Shown here piece after piece: positions 12,295 to 23,990 of a stretch of 64,000 nt of DNA. Location of the stretch: assembly GCA_032622095.1 (NCBI GenBank), contig CP136062.1, positions 197,355,887-197,419,886 on the forward strand, read 5' to 3'. How positions within the stretch are numbered: the stretch's first letter is position 1; each line of letters begins with the position of its first letter. The position numbers and the translations under genes are program-made. The DNA comes from Siphonodentalium dalli (taxonomy: Eukaryota; Mollusca; Scaphopoda; Gadilida; Siphonodentaliidae). Below the pieces are notes generated by a model. It had not been told where the DNA came from. It saw only the letters and a list, made by a program, of their open reading frames with translations, and made no database searches.

Positions 12295-12560
12295 CTGTAC
12301 AAATGACCTGTGTGATGCGCTTCATTGTGCGTTGGCATGCGCATCGTCGTGACAGAATGCCAGGCTGACCTTAGGGTCTGATATCGTGATACGTAGTGAT
12401 ATCGGTGGAAAGAGCGTTATTTAAATTTCGGATAAGTCATGTAATAACTGTGAAAACACCTTGTTGTTGAAAATAATGATTATATGGATTGTTCCGTTGA
12501 GTTCCCATTGTATGTCGCTATTTCCAGTGTGCAAGCAATAGGACAGTAGTTGTTGGTTCG

Positions 12561-12601
12561 ATTAAAGCGAGACAATTACAAGATTTCGTTTTGCTATTAA
12601 A
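12561..12601 (+). promoter_or_regulatory. Possible poly(A) signals (ATTAAA) of the receptor gene
   Basis: ATTAAA occurs at 12561-12566 and 12596-12601, about 270-300 bases after the receptor stop, immediately before a strong hairpin. ATTAAA is the commonest variant poly(A) signal. Weak evidence on its own. Confidence 0.25.
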
Positions 12602-12604
12602 GCT

Positions 12605-12666
12605 TTTTTCAGTTAACATTCTCTCTTTCCAAAAGTTTGGGGAAGAGAGAATGTTAACTGAAAAAA
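12605..12666. repeat. 26-bp-arm hairpin 3' of the receptor
   Basis: Arms of about 26 bp (core CAGTTAACATTCTCTC and its reverse complement) around a roughly 10-base loop, with one extra T on the left arm. It lies in or just beyond the receptor 3' UTR. Could be a small MITE or an RNA structure. Confidence 0.75.
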
Positions 12667-12881
12667 CTTTGAATGGGTGCATATGTTTCCATGAATATAG
12701 CTGGGGCAAACGCTATGGAATGGTACAAATCATGTTCATTACTTTAAGATAATACAAGTTTGACAACCATACAGCATTTATAAGGCGATGGATATAGTAT
12801 TGGACTTGAAATGCTTGTTCCTTATCAAGTATGATTTCATATTTTGGAAATTTCAAAATCAGATTAGAGATCTTAAACACG

Positions 12882-12911
12882 GGTGGGGTGGGGGAGGGGG
12901 GGGGGGGGGGG
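12882..12911. repeat. Poly-G tract
   Basis: A G-rich stretch ending in about 17 consecutive G. Capable of G-quadruplex formation and prone to sequencing length error. Confidence 0.85.
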
Positions 12912-13054
12912 CTGTGGAGTACATTAAAAGCGAGATCGGTAAATTCCCTTAACAATCCGCCATGTGTTTGTCAGCTGTATCAAATTATAGGAATGTACCT
13001 GTTCGTTTTTGTGGACATCCGCTTAACCCTTTCTATATTAAATGTTTTTCCCCA

Positions 13055-13582
13055 TTAAAGATACGGGCGGCGTTGGCGGTGGGTATGCTGTTAAAATATT
13101 CACCTCCGTCAAAAACCGCCATAAACAGACAGAATAGTAAAATATAGACAGACCTTGTTTTTATACCAATCAGAAATGTGGCATAAACAGTATGTTATTG
13201 TCAATTTGTTTTCCTTTGTTTTGTAAACAAAAGCAAAAAAACGTTACGTTTCCTGGCTTTTGTTTAGATCCGGATATGTTAAACATAAAGAGCGTTATTT
13301 GTTACAGTTTTCCTGATATGGAAAAATAAAGAGCGTTTATATCATTTGTGTGTGATTTACCAATAGAATTGCGCTGTATTATGTAAACAGAAGCAAAACT
13401 GTTGTAACACAAGCAGGCTCTTGTTTACGCACATCATCGTACGTCTTGGCGACAATATACTATTTACGCGCTGATTATGTTTGGCATATGAACAAAACTA
13501 TATATATTTTAATATTCCTTCTGTTGATGGCGATTTGAACAAATATGAATATTTTAGCAACGAACGCCGCCCGTGCCTTTAA
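13055..13582 (+). mobile_element. TTAA-flanked MITE family E, copy 1
   Basis: Starts at TTAA-AGATACGG and ends CCGTGCCT-TTAA, giving short inverted ends of the AGGCACG type. Homologous along its length to 38727-39228 (same strand) and 23404-23862 (reverse). Shared internal blocks include AAACATAAAGAGCGTT, ACCGCCA-AAACAGA and CATTTGTGTGTGATT. No coding capacity. TTAA targets are used by piggyBac and Kolobok elements; superfamily not resolved. Confidence 0.75.
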
Positions 13583-14471
13583 GTTATAAAATTATACTTT
13601 GGAGCAGTATACTATTCATCTGGAGGATAGAAAGGGTTAATATTGCACAGATTTGTTGCAAGTTTTTCAGGATAATTACCCATTCAAAATTTATCATTTG
13701 ACACCCTCGTTAGATGCTCAGCCCGATTTGACACTGTAAAACTACCACGTGTGTACGATTTACACATAAACTCTATAATATGAGTTATTGATGGTCAGAT
13801 GTCGATGCTCAAAATAGGAAGTTTTAACACCTTTATAATTCATGTCAGGCGAAATAAAAATATAATTAACGTCAGGCGAATACAAAATACAATGATCGTT
13901 TTCAACTATGATTTTTTGTGAACGTCTTACTGTACGATGCCTTTTGGATTTTTAGCGATTCTTATACCATACGAACGATGGTGCTTGCGAGTATAATTCG
14001 TGATTTACTTTTACCTGATAAGCGGCAAACATGGACTAATGTGGTGTCAAATTGGATTGTGCATCTTTAACGACTCGTATTTTGTTTAAGCGAGAGACAT
14101 ACATGCGTAATACGTAGTGCCGTTGGAGTGGTTACGATAATGCGGAGTTATTTCCGGATGCCGAAAAATCATAATTCGGTTCGTTGAGTTCTTATTGACA
14201 ATTTATTGATTAAACAAATGGATGCAACTATCTTCTTGTCATGAGTCTGTTATCGTCATTGATTTATGGACTTGTAGCTTTTGATAGCTTGCTACTCCTT
14301 TGGGGAAACATTTGCGTTTTTACATGAGGACCGATGGGTGGCTCAACCGATGACTGGACACTCCAGGCTGTACAACCAAAAGGCGGAAAACTCATGCAGC
14401 TTATGTCACTTGTTCACATAAGAACACATAAATACATTAACACATTGATTTATAAATCTATTTGTCGACAA

Positions 14472-14938
14472 ATGTGACCCGCCATATCAAATCCAGTCAT
14501 ATGTCGGGATTTTTTTTTACCCTGTGCCAATGCATTCTCTTATATATGCGAGTCGACCAAAGGTCGCCTCGATATATAAGAGAATGCATTGGCCTAACAA
14601 TTTTTTACAATTTTAATAATTTTTTCTTGTATTCTTTAACAATTTTATAATTTCACCCATTTTGTACAATTGCCCCAGACAAACATGAGCAGACGACACT
14701 ATTCTATATGCTTCTATATATATGTGGGGCTCCCTGCAGGATAATAGATGTTTTTTATTTTATGTCCTAAAAATTGTAAGAAACATTTATTTAAAAAAAA
14801 TGATAAAAAATTGTTAGGCCAATGCATTCTCTTATATATGCGAGTCGACCAATGGTCGACTCGCACATATAAGAGAATGCATTGGCACAGGGTAAAAAAA
14901 TCCCGACTTACGACTGGATTTTATATGGCGGGTCACAT
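14472..14938 (+). mobile_element. ATGTGACCCGCC-ended element carrying a hairpin cassette
   Basis: Inverted ends of about 48 bp start ATGTGACCCGCCATAT and contain CCAGTC-TA-GTCGGGATTTTTT. Immediately inside sits a hairpin cassette (14520-14892). Its core has a block GCTCCCTGCAGG-TAATAGATG shared with 16895-17236 (reversed) and 62324-62583. Without the cassette the element would be nearly one perfect palindrome. Non-coding; short frames across it are hairpin shadows. Confidence 0.75.
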
Positions 14939-15364
14939 ATTAACCTTGCTTCACTCTGTCTTTAAAGGTCCACTTAATTTTCGAATGCCCTCATCACATT
15001 CTACACAACATATGCCATATTATATATCATTTGGAACCAAATATATATATTCCACCAGAATACGGAACTACAGTGTTCTAGGCGTGTCCACCTAGTGATA
15101 TAGATTATCAGATTTATACCAAGACTTCCCATGTTATTTACCCTAGAATGCACCATAATTCACAACTAAGAGATAGAGATATTCCCCTTCCGTTGAGACT
15201 AATAGACTGGCAGTACAGACCAGATCGAAATTAAGCATAGAACACACGTCGGTACCTTGACCAAAACATGTTCACAGTTTATTCGACCGAATAAGTTGAT
15301 AATAAAATGTTTTGGAGCTTCCGTTTCCAAATGATATATAATATGGAATATGTCATGTATAACC

Positions 15365-15970
15365 CTTTCATGAAGGGAGCTGCGCTGGCGCAACATTAAA
15401 GACCCTGTGCCAATGCATTATCTTATATATGCGAGTCGCCTCGCATATATAAGATAATGCATTGGCCTAACAGTTTTTTCATTTCTTATCAATTTTTCTT
15501 ACATTCTTTAACAATTTTTATAATTGTTTTATTTTTTTTTTACAATTTTAACATTTTTTATCATTTTTTCTTACATTCTATAGCAATTTTTAAAATTTGT
15601 TCTTATATTCTTTAACAATGTTATCCTTTTTTATCCTTTTTTACTTACATTCTTTAAAAAAATTATAAGTTTAAAAAATAATTCTTACATTCTTTAACAA
15701 TTATATCATTTTTTTTATCATTTTTAACATTATTTAACAATTTGTTATCATTTTTATCATTATTTCTTACATTCTTTAACAATTTTTTATTTATTTAATT
15801 TTTTTCGTACATTCTTTAACAATTATATAACAATAATATAAAATGTGTTAGGCCAATGCATTCTCTTATATGCGAGGCAACCTATGGTCGACTCGCATAT
15901 ATAAGATAATGCATTTGCAAAGGGTTTTCCCAAAAATTCAGGAAGCTCCAGCCATCAAAGGGATAAATAA
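15365..15970 (+). mobile_element. CCCTTTC-ended element with an expanded hairpin cassette
   Basis: Left end CCCTTTCATGAAGGGAGC and right end CATCAAAGGG are flanked by ATAA on both sides. It contains cassette 15403-15924, whose AT-rich middle is expanded to many TTCTTACATTCTTTAACAAT-like units. The left palindrome has a shortened tip. Related ends occur at about 35979-36191 and 37826-38397. The CCC-starting ends and 4-bp flanks suggest a piggyBac-like non-autonomous element. Confidence 0.6.
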
Positions 15971-16439
15971 TGTGATCTGGGGATTCGAAAATTAAGCGGG
16001 CCTTTAATAGACACTTCTTGATAAGTCGATCCATTAGGAATAAATAGGTTCAAGGCCGTTTGTTGAAGTTATTTTATGATGAATTTTACCAATTAGTAGA
16101 AATCCTTCTGCATTTGTATTATATGTTCGTCTGCAGGTCGTCAAATTCTATTTCCTGAATTTCCCACCAGATGAATCATATGCCATTCGATTTTACACTT
16201 TTGTAAATGAATTGGAGAATTGGATGAATTCAGTAAAAGGTGTTAGTAATGGCATTATTATACGCATAACGTATAGTTCGTTCATAGTCGGGTTCCTATA
16301 TATGCCAATGATTGTGTGACGTCAACAGAGATGCGACAGCCCGTATATCGCATCACATGCAAAATTCCTCGTTATAATTTGTTACTGGTACGTAATATTT
16401 AACCCGCTATATAATGAATGTATTCTCCAAATCGGTTAT

Positions 16440-16650
16440 AAAAGTATACATTGGAATGGTTTATTATTCATTTAGAGTGGTGTTCAGGTAATAAATGCAG
16501 ACGACAAACAGAAAAAAACCCAGATAATACAAGAGCACCATGATGCATATTCATTGGTGAGTTCAACACACGTGATCGTTCGTTTGTTGAACTTATTATC
16601 TGAACATTTACAAACTACTCACCAATTCATAGAAATGGTTAAATGTCTGA
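16440..16650. repeat. Dispersed repeat G, copy at 16.4 kb
   Basis: Shares GTATACATTGGAATGGT, a TGTTCAGG-AATA block and an internal GTTCAACA/TGTTGAAC inverted pair with repeats at about 22330-22535 and 22950-23205, and more weakly with 2090-2935. Probably a degenerate palindromic transposon family. Confidence 0.6.
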
Positions 16651-18599
16651 AACATAATGCTGCTGCTATTTGAAATGGCTTAACGACTCGGAACAGGGAA
16701 CTGTCTGAAAGTTCAAGCGTCTATTGAAATGTATAAGATTACCCTTTGGCAGAAATATTAGTACTTCCAATAATTGTTAAATGCCATAAGGGATTATTAG
16801 AAAGAATCTCAAGGCTTCTCAAATATGGATCCGACGCAAATTAAATAAAATGTGAGGCAGCGAACACGCATAATATAGAAACCATCACTGATATATGTGA
16901 CCCGCCATATCAAATCCAGTCGTAAGTCGGGATTTTTTTTACCCTGTGCCAATGCATTCTCTTATATATGCGAGTCGACCATAGGTCGCCTCGCATATAT
17001 AAGAAAATGCATTGGCCTAACAATTTTTTATCATATTTTTAAAAATAAATGTTTCTTACAATTTTTAGGACATAAAATAAAAAACATCTATTACCCTGCA
17101 GGGAGCCCCACACATATATAGAAGCATATTGAAGAATGTCGTCTGCTCATGTTTGTCTGGGGCTCTGTATGGGTGAAATTATAAAATTGTTAAAGAATAC
17201 AAGACAAAATTATAAAAATTGTAAAAAATTGTTAGGCCAATTAGTCCAGGAGATATTGGTCGACCTCTGCACCCCCCACCCAGGACTCAACTTCACCCCA
17301 CTAATTTTCTTCCTTAAGGTCTCCTCTAATTGTTTTCACTTGTTAACAAGAAAAAAGTGGCCGCAGAGACTCCAGACAAGATGGCGGCCATTTAAAAAAA
17401 ATGCACCAGGTCTCTTTGATTGTCGTTATAGTAAAGATGATATCACATGCGGTCTTGTTTTCCGCTCGATTCGTTATGCTAATATACAACCCTTACAAAT
17501 TAGTCAAAAATCCGACACCAGAATCCAATATGGCGGACAAGATGGCCGCCGAAATGTGAAAATATGCTATTTTTCTGACATGTTACCACATTTCGTTTGT
17601 CTCTGTGGGAAATTGTTGGCATCTTTGCATCATGTTATACATTTATCATATAGAGGAGTCTTTGGCGACCACATGTGGACCATATTATATATTCATTGCG
17701 GGATATTTTTGTCCTATATCACGTTTTCCCAAATGCCGGTATAATAGGTCAAAGCCGAATCTACGTTAATAACGCGATGTAATGTTTCGAATCAATGAAT
17801 GTTATTGCTATTATAACAACACCCATGTATATATATGTGCAGGAGATACTCGAGCTAGGATACCTCTTATACCTGAGTTGAGGAATATTTACCCAAATCG
17901 AAGATGGCGGCCAAAATGTCCACCAGAAATAAAAAATCGCCGAAAATCGCCGATTTTAACATCAGTGAGCATTATTGTCATGAAAACTCCACACTTGCTT
18001 ACTATTATGAGTTGGGAACAATTAGGCGAAGAACTTTAATTGTAACATATCCAAATAAAAGTCCCCCAAATCCAAAATGGCGCCCACAATGGCGGACAGA
18101 TTTTGAAAAATCACCGAAATTCCCTCATATTCACATCATTGGGCATTATTGTTGAGACAACTCCATCCATGCTTACAGTTGAGTTGGAAATACAGAGGTG
18201 AAGTAATTACCTTACATCTCATGCAAGATATTGTTTTCCAAATCGAAGATGGCGGCCAATATGACGACCGAAATTTGAAAACAAGTCTCATTCCTTTACT
18301 TTCTTACGATGGGCGTTATTGTTTCGCGATTTCTATCCACCATTACATGTTGATATGGAATAGTGACATGAAGTATTCATTATTTTCACATATTAATGTC
18401 AACGTTTTGTCATAATATCGGTATGTATGGACGAAACTGTATATAAACCATCTACTAGTTCAACTTAAAGGTATCAAAACGCATAACATAGCTCGTATCC
18501 TTCTGGAAAGATGAAAAACCACCATTAATATCGCGATGTGTAATTTCGAAATCCATTCTCCACTTAGCGCCGATAATGGCCGTAAGCGTAGGTGCGCCG

Positions 18600-19262
18600 A
18601 ATAGTTATATCAGAACAATTACCTGATAACAGATTCTGATCTGCCACGTCACGTCCATAATTATCTGGACCAGCTTCCATTTCTTTGTCTGATAAATCTA
18701 GGTCGCTCACACCGACAAAGTATTCACCACTTCCTGGGAGTAGGGTCCCTCTAGTCATAACGTTTCAAACAATTCATTTTTCGGTGTCTAGCTTACGATT
18801 TTAAATATTTGCTAAATATGATATTTGTGCGTCATCTTGAACTAGGAAGGCATATGACCGATGAGTATACAAGCTTACAGAAGGTCATCTCTATGTATGT
18901 GTCTCATACCCATGGGGATAACGACATGTACACCTGGCGAACCAGTTAGCTAGTCACTTCTCAATAGATGGTTCGTCAACTCACAAACTCAGCGAACGCA
19001 TTGTCATGTGTGGGCAACTTCGACAGTGTTTCGAAGGTTGTTAGCTGTCTCATTCCCTTGGACAGATGTCTATCTGCTAAGGAGAAGACCACAGTGTACA
19101 GACTACCCACACGTCTTGACCATGATCCGAAGCAAACTGTGTGACGCCCCGCAGTTGTCTCGTCGAAAATATCTCCCAGCAGAGAAGAACAATGCTCGCG
19201 GTGCTAGTTTGTGGACATGCGCCATGATAGTGGGAATGAAATGGGCCACGGTATAAACCACC
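18600..19262 (-). pseudogene. Decayed coding region in the left fold-back arm
   Basis: Read on the minus strand this matches the plus strand of 20040-20800. The matching peptides (PQTSTA-IV, THKLAPR in the shifted frame) interrupted by stops and indels suggest an ancestral coding sequence. A clean stretch of about 45 codons (SDLDLSDKEMEAGPDNYGRD) ends at a donor-like CAG/GTAATT. I do not recognise the protein; an ancestral transposase or captured gene is possible. Confidence 0.4.
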
Positions 19263-20005
19263 TTACACCTGGTGCATGTCATGCGTGTCGGTTTTTTTTT
19301 TGGTGTGGTAACATTGTATTTCCACATCAGTTTCGAAGCCTTTCTGATTCAACTACGTACATTTTTGTCTGGATAATACTATGCTAGCCTCCCTCAAAAC
19401 AGTCGGATTGACTAAAGGATAATGTCTTTATAGCATGAATGTATGCGTTTTTTGTTATCCTCTCTCAGGGTTAGTGTCAGTATGTGGGCGGTATTATTCA
19501 AGACAATGTCAAAAACTGTTGTGCATTTATTTCACTATGTATTTAAAGAACAATTTACAGTCTCGATGGCAATGGCTGTGGACGTTGGGGAACGCGACCT
19601 TTATGGTCATATAGCTTTATATATATATAACTTTATAATATAGTAGTTAATGTCTCGTGCAGGAAAATGGTCGCAATGGTGATGTTACCAAGAAATCACT
19701 TGGTGTACCAACGTTTGTTGAACTGAATGCAAGAGCTCATCAACGTAGCATTCCTGTGGATGTTCTTCGCGTTGAACATTTCACCCTTTTGTTGATGGCA
19801 TTTGTGCTTTCTTGAACCATACCACCCAGCGTGAGTATGACATATCAACCAACTATCAAAGGTATCGCCTTTAAGACTACACCCCAGTCTTGGTGAGGCT
19901 TATACAACAGTAGCCAATGGCACACGCCTGGTCCAGTTGTTTAAGAACGGCTTCCAAACGGATGGGAACATACAATCTTAGCACACAAGGAAAGCAAAGC
20001 CACAC

Positions 20006-20800
20006 ATGGGATCCTGTCTGAATCTAAAACATAACAAAATAAGGGGCGGTGCAGTCATGGTCCAATTGCATTTCCACTATCATGACACATACCCACAAAC
20101 TAGCACCGCGTGTATTGTTATCATCTGCTTGGATCTGTTCGGTGAGACGATTGCTGGACGCCAACAAGCTTGTTCTTATGGTCATGTTCAAGGAGTTTGG
20201 GTATATTATGCATTATGGTCTTCTACGCCTTAGCAGAAATGCGTCCGTCAAATGTCGGGCTTTCAACAGTCGAAGCCATATACAGAAGTTGTCCGGGTAC
20301 GTCAGTGCATTAGATGAGTATGTGAATTGACGAACCATATATTGAGAAGTGACTGTTTGGGAAGATCACCAGTTGTACACGTTGTTATCCCCATCAGGTC
20401 ACCAAAGCTGACAATACGCAGATAGGTAGGTCCTTCTGAAAGCTAGTATACGCATCGACCGAATACCTTTCTAGTGTATCGCACAAGATGACGCCTATAC
20501 CCCATATGTAGCATCTGAATTATACCATAAGCTATACCACGAATGAAGCTCGCTAAGAATTCTAAGCTTTCGAAACAAACACGGGAGCTGGACACCGGCA
20601 TATGTATTGTTTGAAACATTCCGATTAGTGGGACCCTTCTACAGAAGTGTAGTAAACTGTTGTTGTGAGCGAGATAGATTAATCTGACGAAGAGACGGAA
20701 ACGGGTCTAGATAATGCTGAATGTGGCTCAGGTACTGTTGTTTTGATTCTTGGAAGTCATAATATGACTATTCGGTTACGGCCAGTGTGAGCTCTTAGTG
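20006..20800 (+). pseudogene. Decayed coding region in the right fold-back arm
   Basis: The longest clean stretch, 20006-20233 (75 codons, with YHDTYPQTSTACIVIICLD), aligns with the reversed left arm, where the equivalent peptide reads YHGACPQTSTASIVLLCWE. Stops and frameshifts follow in both arms. The conserved residues between inverted copies argue for an ancestral protein, but its family is not recognisable. Confidence 0.4.
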
Positions 20801-22329
20801 GAGAATGGATTTTGAAATGCCACATCGCGATTGTGGGTTTTCATCCTTCCAAAAGGCTACGACTTACGTTGGAACTAATAGATGGCTTATATTATGTACC
20901 GTTTCATCCATACAAATCGATATTATGACAAAAAGTTGAAATTAGTATGTGATAATATCGGCTCCTTTTCAATTTCTGGCCGCCAGTTTGGCCGCCACAT
21001 TGACTGTGAGTATCACTTGCCAAACCTTAATGAATAATTCATACATATCAACATGTAATGGTGGGTAGAAATCGCGAAACAATAACGCCAATCCTAAGAA
21101 AGTAAAGGAATGTAGGCGTGTTTTCAAATTTCGGTCGTCATTTTGGCCGCCATCTTCGATTTGGATAACAATTTCTTGCATGAGATGTAAGGTAATTACT
21201 TCACCTCAGTATTTCCAACTCAACTGTAAGCATGGATGGAGTTGTCTCAACAATAATGCCCAATGATGTGAATATGAGGGAATTTCGGTGATTTTTCAAA
21301 ATCTGTCCGCCAATGTGGGCGCCATTTTGGATTTGGGGGACTTTTATTTGGATATGGTACAAGGAAAGTTCTTCGCCTAAGTGTTCCCAACTCACAATAG
21401 TAAACAGGTGTGGAGTTTTCATGACAATAATGCTCACTGATTTTTTATTTCTGGTGGCCATTTTGGCCGCCATCTTGGATTTGGGTAAATATTCCTCAAC
21501 CCAAGTATAAGAGGTATCCTAGCTCGAGTATCTCCTGCACATATATATGCATGGGTGTTGTTATAATAGGAATAACATTCATTGATTCGAAACATTACAT
21601 CGCGTTATTGACGTACATGTAGATTCGGCTTTGACCTATTATACCGGCTTTTGGGGAAAACGTGATATCGGACAAAAATATCCCGCAATGAATGTATATT
21701 ATGGTATCCATGTGTTCGCCAATGACCCCTCTATACGATAAATGTATAACATGACGCAAAGATGCCAACATTTTCCCACAGAGACAAACGAAATGTGGTA
21801 ACATGTCAGAAAAATAGCATATTTTCACATTTCGGCGGCCATCTTGGCCGCCATATTGGATTCTGGTGTCGGATTTTTGGCTAATTTGTAAGGGTTGTAT
21901 ATTAGCATAATGAATCGAGCGGAAAACAAGACCGCATGTGATATCATCTTTACTATAACGACAATCAAAGAGACCTGGTGCATTTTTTTTAAATGGCCGC
22001 CATGATGGACGCCATCTTGTCTGGAGTCTCTGCGGCCACTTTATTTTCTTGTTAACAAGTGACAAAAATTAGAGGAGACATTAAGGAAGAAAATTAGTTG
22101 GGTGAAGTTGAGTCCTGGGGGGGGGTGCAGAGGTCGACCAATATCTCCTGGACTAAATGCATTCTCTTATATATGGTCGACTCGCTTATATAAGAGAATG
22201 CATTGGCACAGGGTGAAAAAAATCCCGACTTACGACTGGATTTGATATGGCGGGTCACATATTGGGCGTGTCCGTTTAATTGTCTTAACCCTTTATTTAC
22301 CGAATGGTTTCTTCCACTCGGTTATTGAG

Positions 22330-22535
22330 TTATACATTGGGATGTTGTATTATGCATCCTGAGGGGAACACAAGAAGACGACAGACGAACAGACAATACA
22401 AGCGCAGAAATATTGCTAATCATTGGAGTGAAATGTTCGATACTAAGTTCAACAAACGAGATGAGCCATTTGTTGAACTTAGTATCTGAAGATTTCATAA
22501 GGGAACTCGTCAATGAACATTTAGTATAGGAAGAG
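22330..22535. repeat. Dispersed repeat G, copy at 22.3 kb
   Basis: Contains TTATACATTGGGATG and the inverted pair TAAGTTCAACAAACGA / TTTGTTGAACTTAGTATCTG. Matches the repeats at 16.4 and 22.95 kb. Confidence 0.6.
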
Positions 22536-22777
22536 TTAAAGGGAAGAAGTTCCGTGTTCGATGTTTTGTCAACAGAACAATTGGATCATAAACTGGCCAT
22601 TTTGGTGGCAAAGTTTACAACTGCCAATTGAACGATAGCGCCCCATGGGAGCGAATTTGATTGACTGTTGTGATATGATTTTAAAATTTACTGTAGCACA
22701 GTAGCAGTAATCACTGCATGTTGATATAAAGCATGGTTTTGATATGAATATTACGAACGGTGGCAGTCCAGGAGAAG

Positions 22778-22842
22778 CATACTCGTGGCATAGTCGTGAC
22801 ATAGTCGTGGCATAGTCGTGGCATAGTCGTGGCATAGTCGTT
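22778..22842. repeat. 11-bp minisatellite CATAGTCGTGG
   Basis: Six tandem units with minor variants. Confidence 0.9.
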
Positions 22843-22949
22843 CTCCATACCATCATTTTGTAATAGACAATTGCGTATTTGTATTTTTACGTAAATCTAA
22901 ACTAGAGAGGTCTAAACCTTTCTATAGTGAAAAGATTCTCCCAGTCACT

Positions 22950-23205
22950 TATACAAGTACATATTGGAATGGTCTATTATTAATTTGGACGGATGTTCAA
23001 GCAATACAGACAGACGGCAGCTGCAGACAGACGTCAAGATACTATAAGTGCAGATGGATTTCTATTAATTGGTGGGAAATGTTGAGATACCGGTAATTAG
23101 TTTAGCACATGACCATGGTCGTTTGAGGAACTTATTATCTCAACATTACCTAAGGGGACTACTCACCAATGAGTATTTAGTAAATAAATGGTTAATTATC
23201 AAACT
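22950..23205. repeat. Dispersed repeat G, copy at 22.95 kb
   Basis: Contains GTACATATTGGAATGGT, a GATGTTCAAGCAATACAGAC block and GAACTTATTATCTCAACAT, paralleling 16440-16650. The 94-codon open frame inside it has no recognised domain. Confidence 0.6.
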
Positions 23206-23403
23206 CGCAATTATTAATGTTTGGGATGTAAAAGATGTCGCTCAAGGTTGGTCAGATTATGTCACACCATACCGGCATGTGCCGCAGTTCTTAGAAAGGA
23301 AAAACGCTATACACATTGTCGCTGGTCTACATTCTGGAGAAATATATCTTTGAATATTTTGCGCACGGTACGACCTATTGAGGCAACATAATTATTTCAA
23401 CTG

Positions 23404-23862
23404 TTAAAGGCACGTGAGGCCTTAGTTGTTGAAAATATTCATATTTGTTCCAATCACCGTAAACAGAAAAAACATTAAAACGCATACAGTTTCGTTCATA
23501 TATACCATGACCAAATGCGTAAACAGCATGATATCATAAAGATTTACTATATTTTACCTCAGCAAGAGCCTGATTGTGTTACAGAAGACAGCACAATGCC
23601 GCTGGCTAATCACACACAAATGGCATAAACGCTCTTTATTCGTTCCATATCAGGAATTCACCAACAAAGAACGCTCTTTATGTTTACCATCATAATATAA
23701 ACAAACACCAGAAAAGTAAATTTTTATGCTTTTGTTTACATAACAATGGTCAAATATATGACAATAACATACTGTGTATGCGATATTTCTTATTTGTATA
23801 CGGACAAAGTATGTCTACATTTTGTTGTTCTTTCTGTTTGTGGTGGCCAACCGTACCTTTAG
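23404..23862 (-). mobile_element. TTAA-flanked MITE family E, copy 2 (reverse)
   Basis: Reverse complement of the 38727-39228 element: starts TTAAAGGCACGTG and ends near GTACCTTTAG (the right TTAA mutated). Internal AACGCTCTTTAT blocks are conserved. Confidence 0.75.
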
Positions 23863-23990
23863 TCACAGTTATACATTTGCGCAACCTCTATTGTAGAGTG
23901 GTTTCTCCAAACTATGTAGTGATTGTGGATACAGGTGTTGCAGACCATCAGCCACCAGAATCTTGTTGTGTCCCCACATCTGGTTCTAGC

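Larger units (their letters stand above)
17242..22155. mobile_element. 4914-bp fold-back transposon (TAGTCC ends)
   Basis: Terminal inverted repeats start TAGTCCAGGAGATATTGG and extend as diverged but alignable arms of about 2 kb (17242-19262 and 20048-22155) around a spacer of about 785 bp. The flanking AAT on both sides is a 3-bp target duplication. The arms contain repeated modules with ATGGCGGCC motifs and, in their inner parts, a decayed coding region present in both orientations. No intact transposase was found. Arm divergence and indels show this is not a recent or assembly-made palindrome. Confidence 0.8.
16895..22260 (-). mobile_element. ATGTGACCCGCC-ended element, split by a nested insertion
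   Basis: The left part (16895-17241) and right part (22156-22260) together form an element like 14472-14938, with its core in the opposite orientation. The break falls inside the second palindrome of its cassette: the left half stops at GGCCAAT and the right half resumes at AATGCATTC. The duplicated AAT marks the insertion of the 4914-bp fold-back element. Confidence 0.8.

Noticed and set aside
17136-17744. 202-codon open frame at the left end of the fold-back element
   Set aside because: Mirrored by a 156-codon frame at 21595-22065 on the other strand because the arms are inverted copies. The ATGGCGGCC-rich translation shows no domain. Low probability of a gene.
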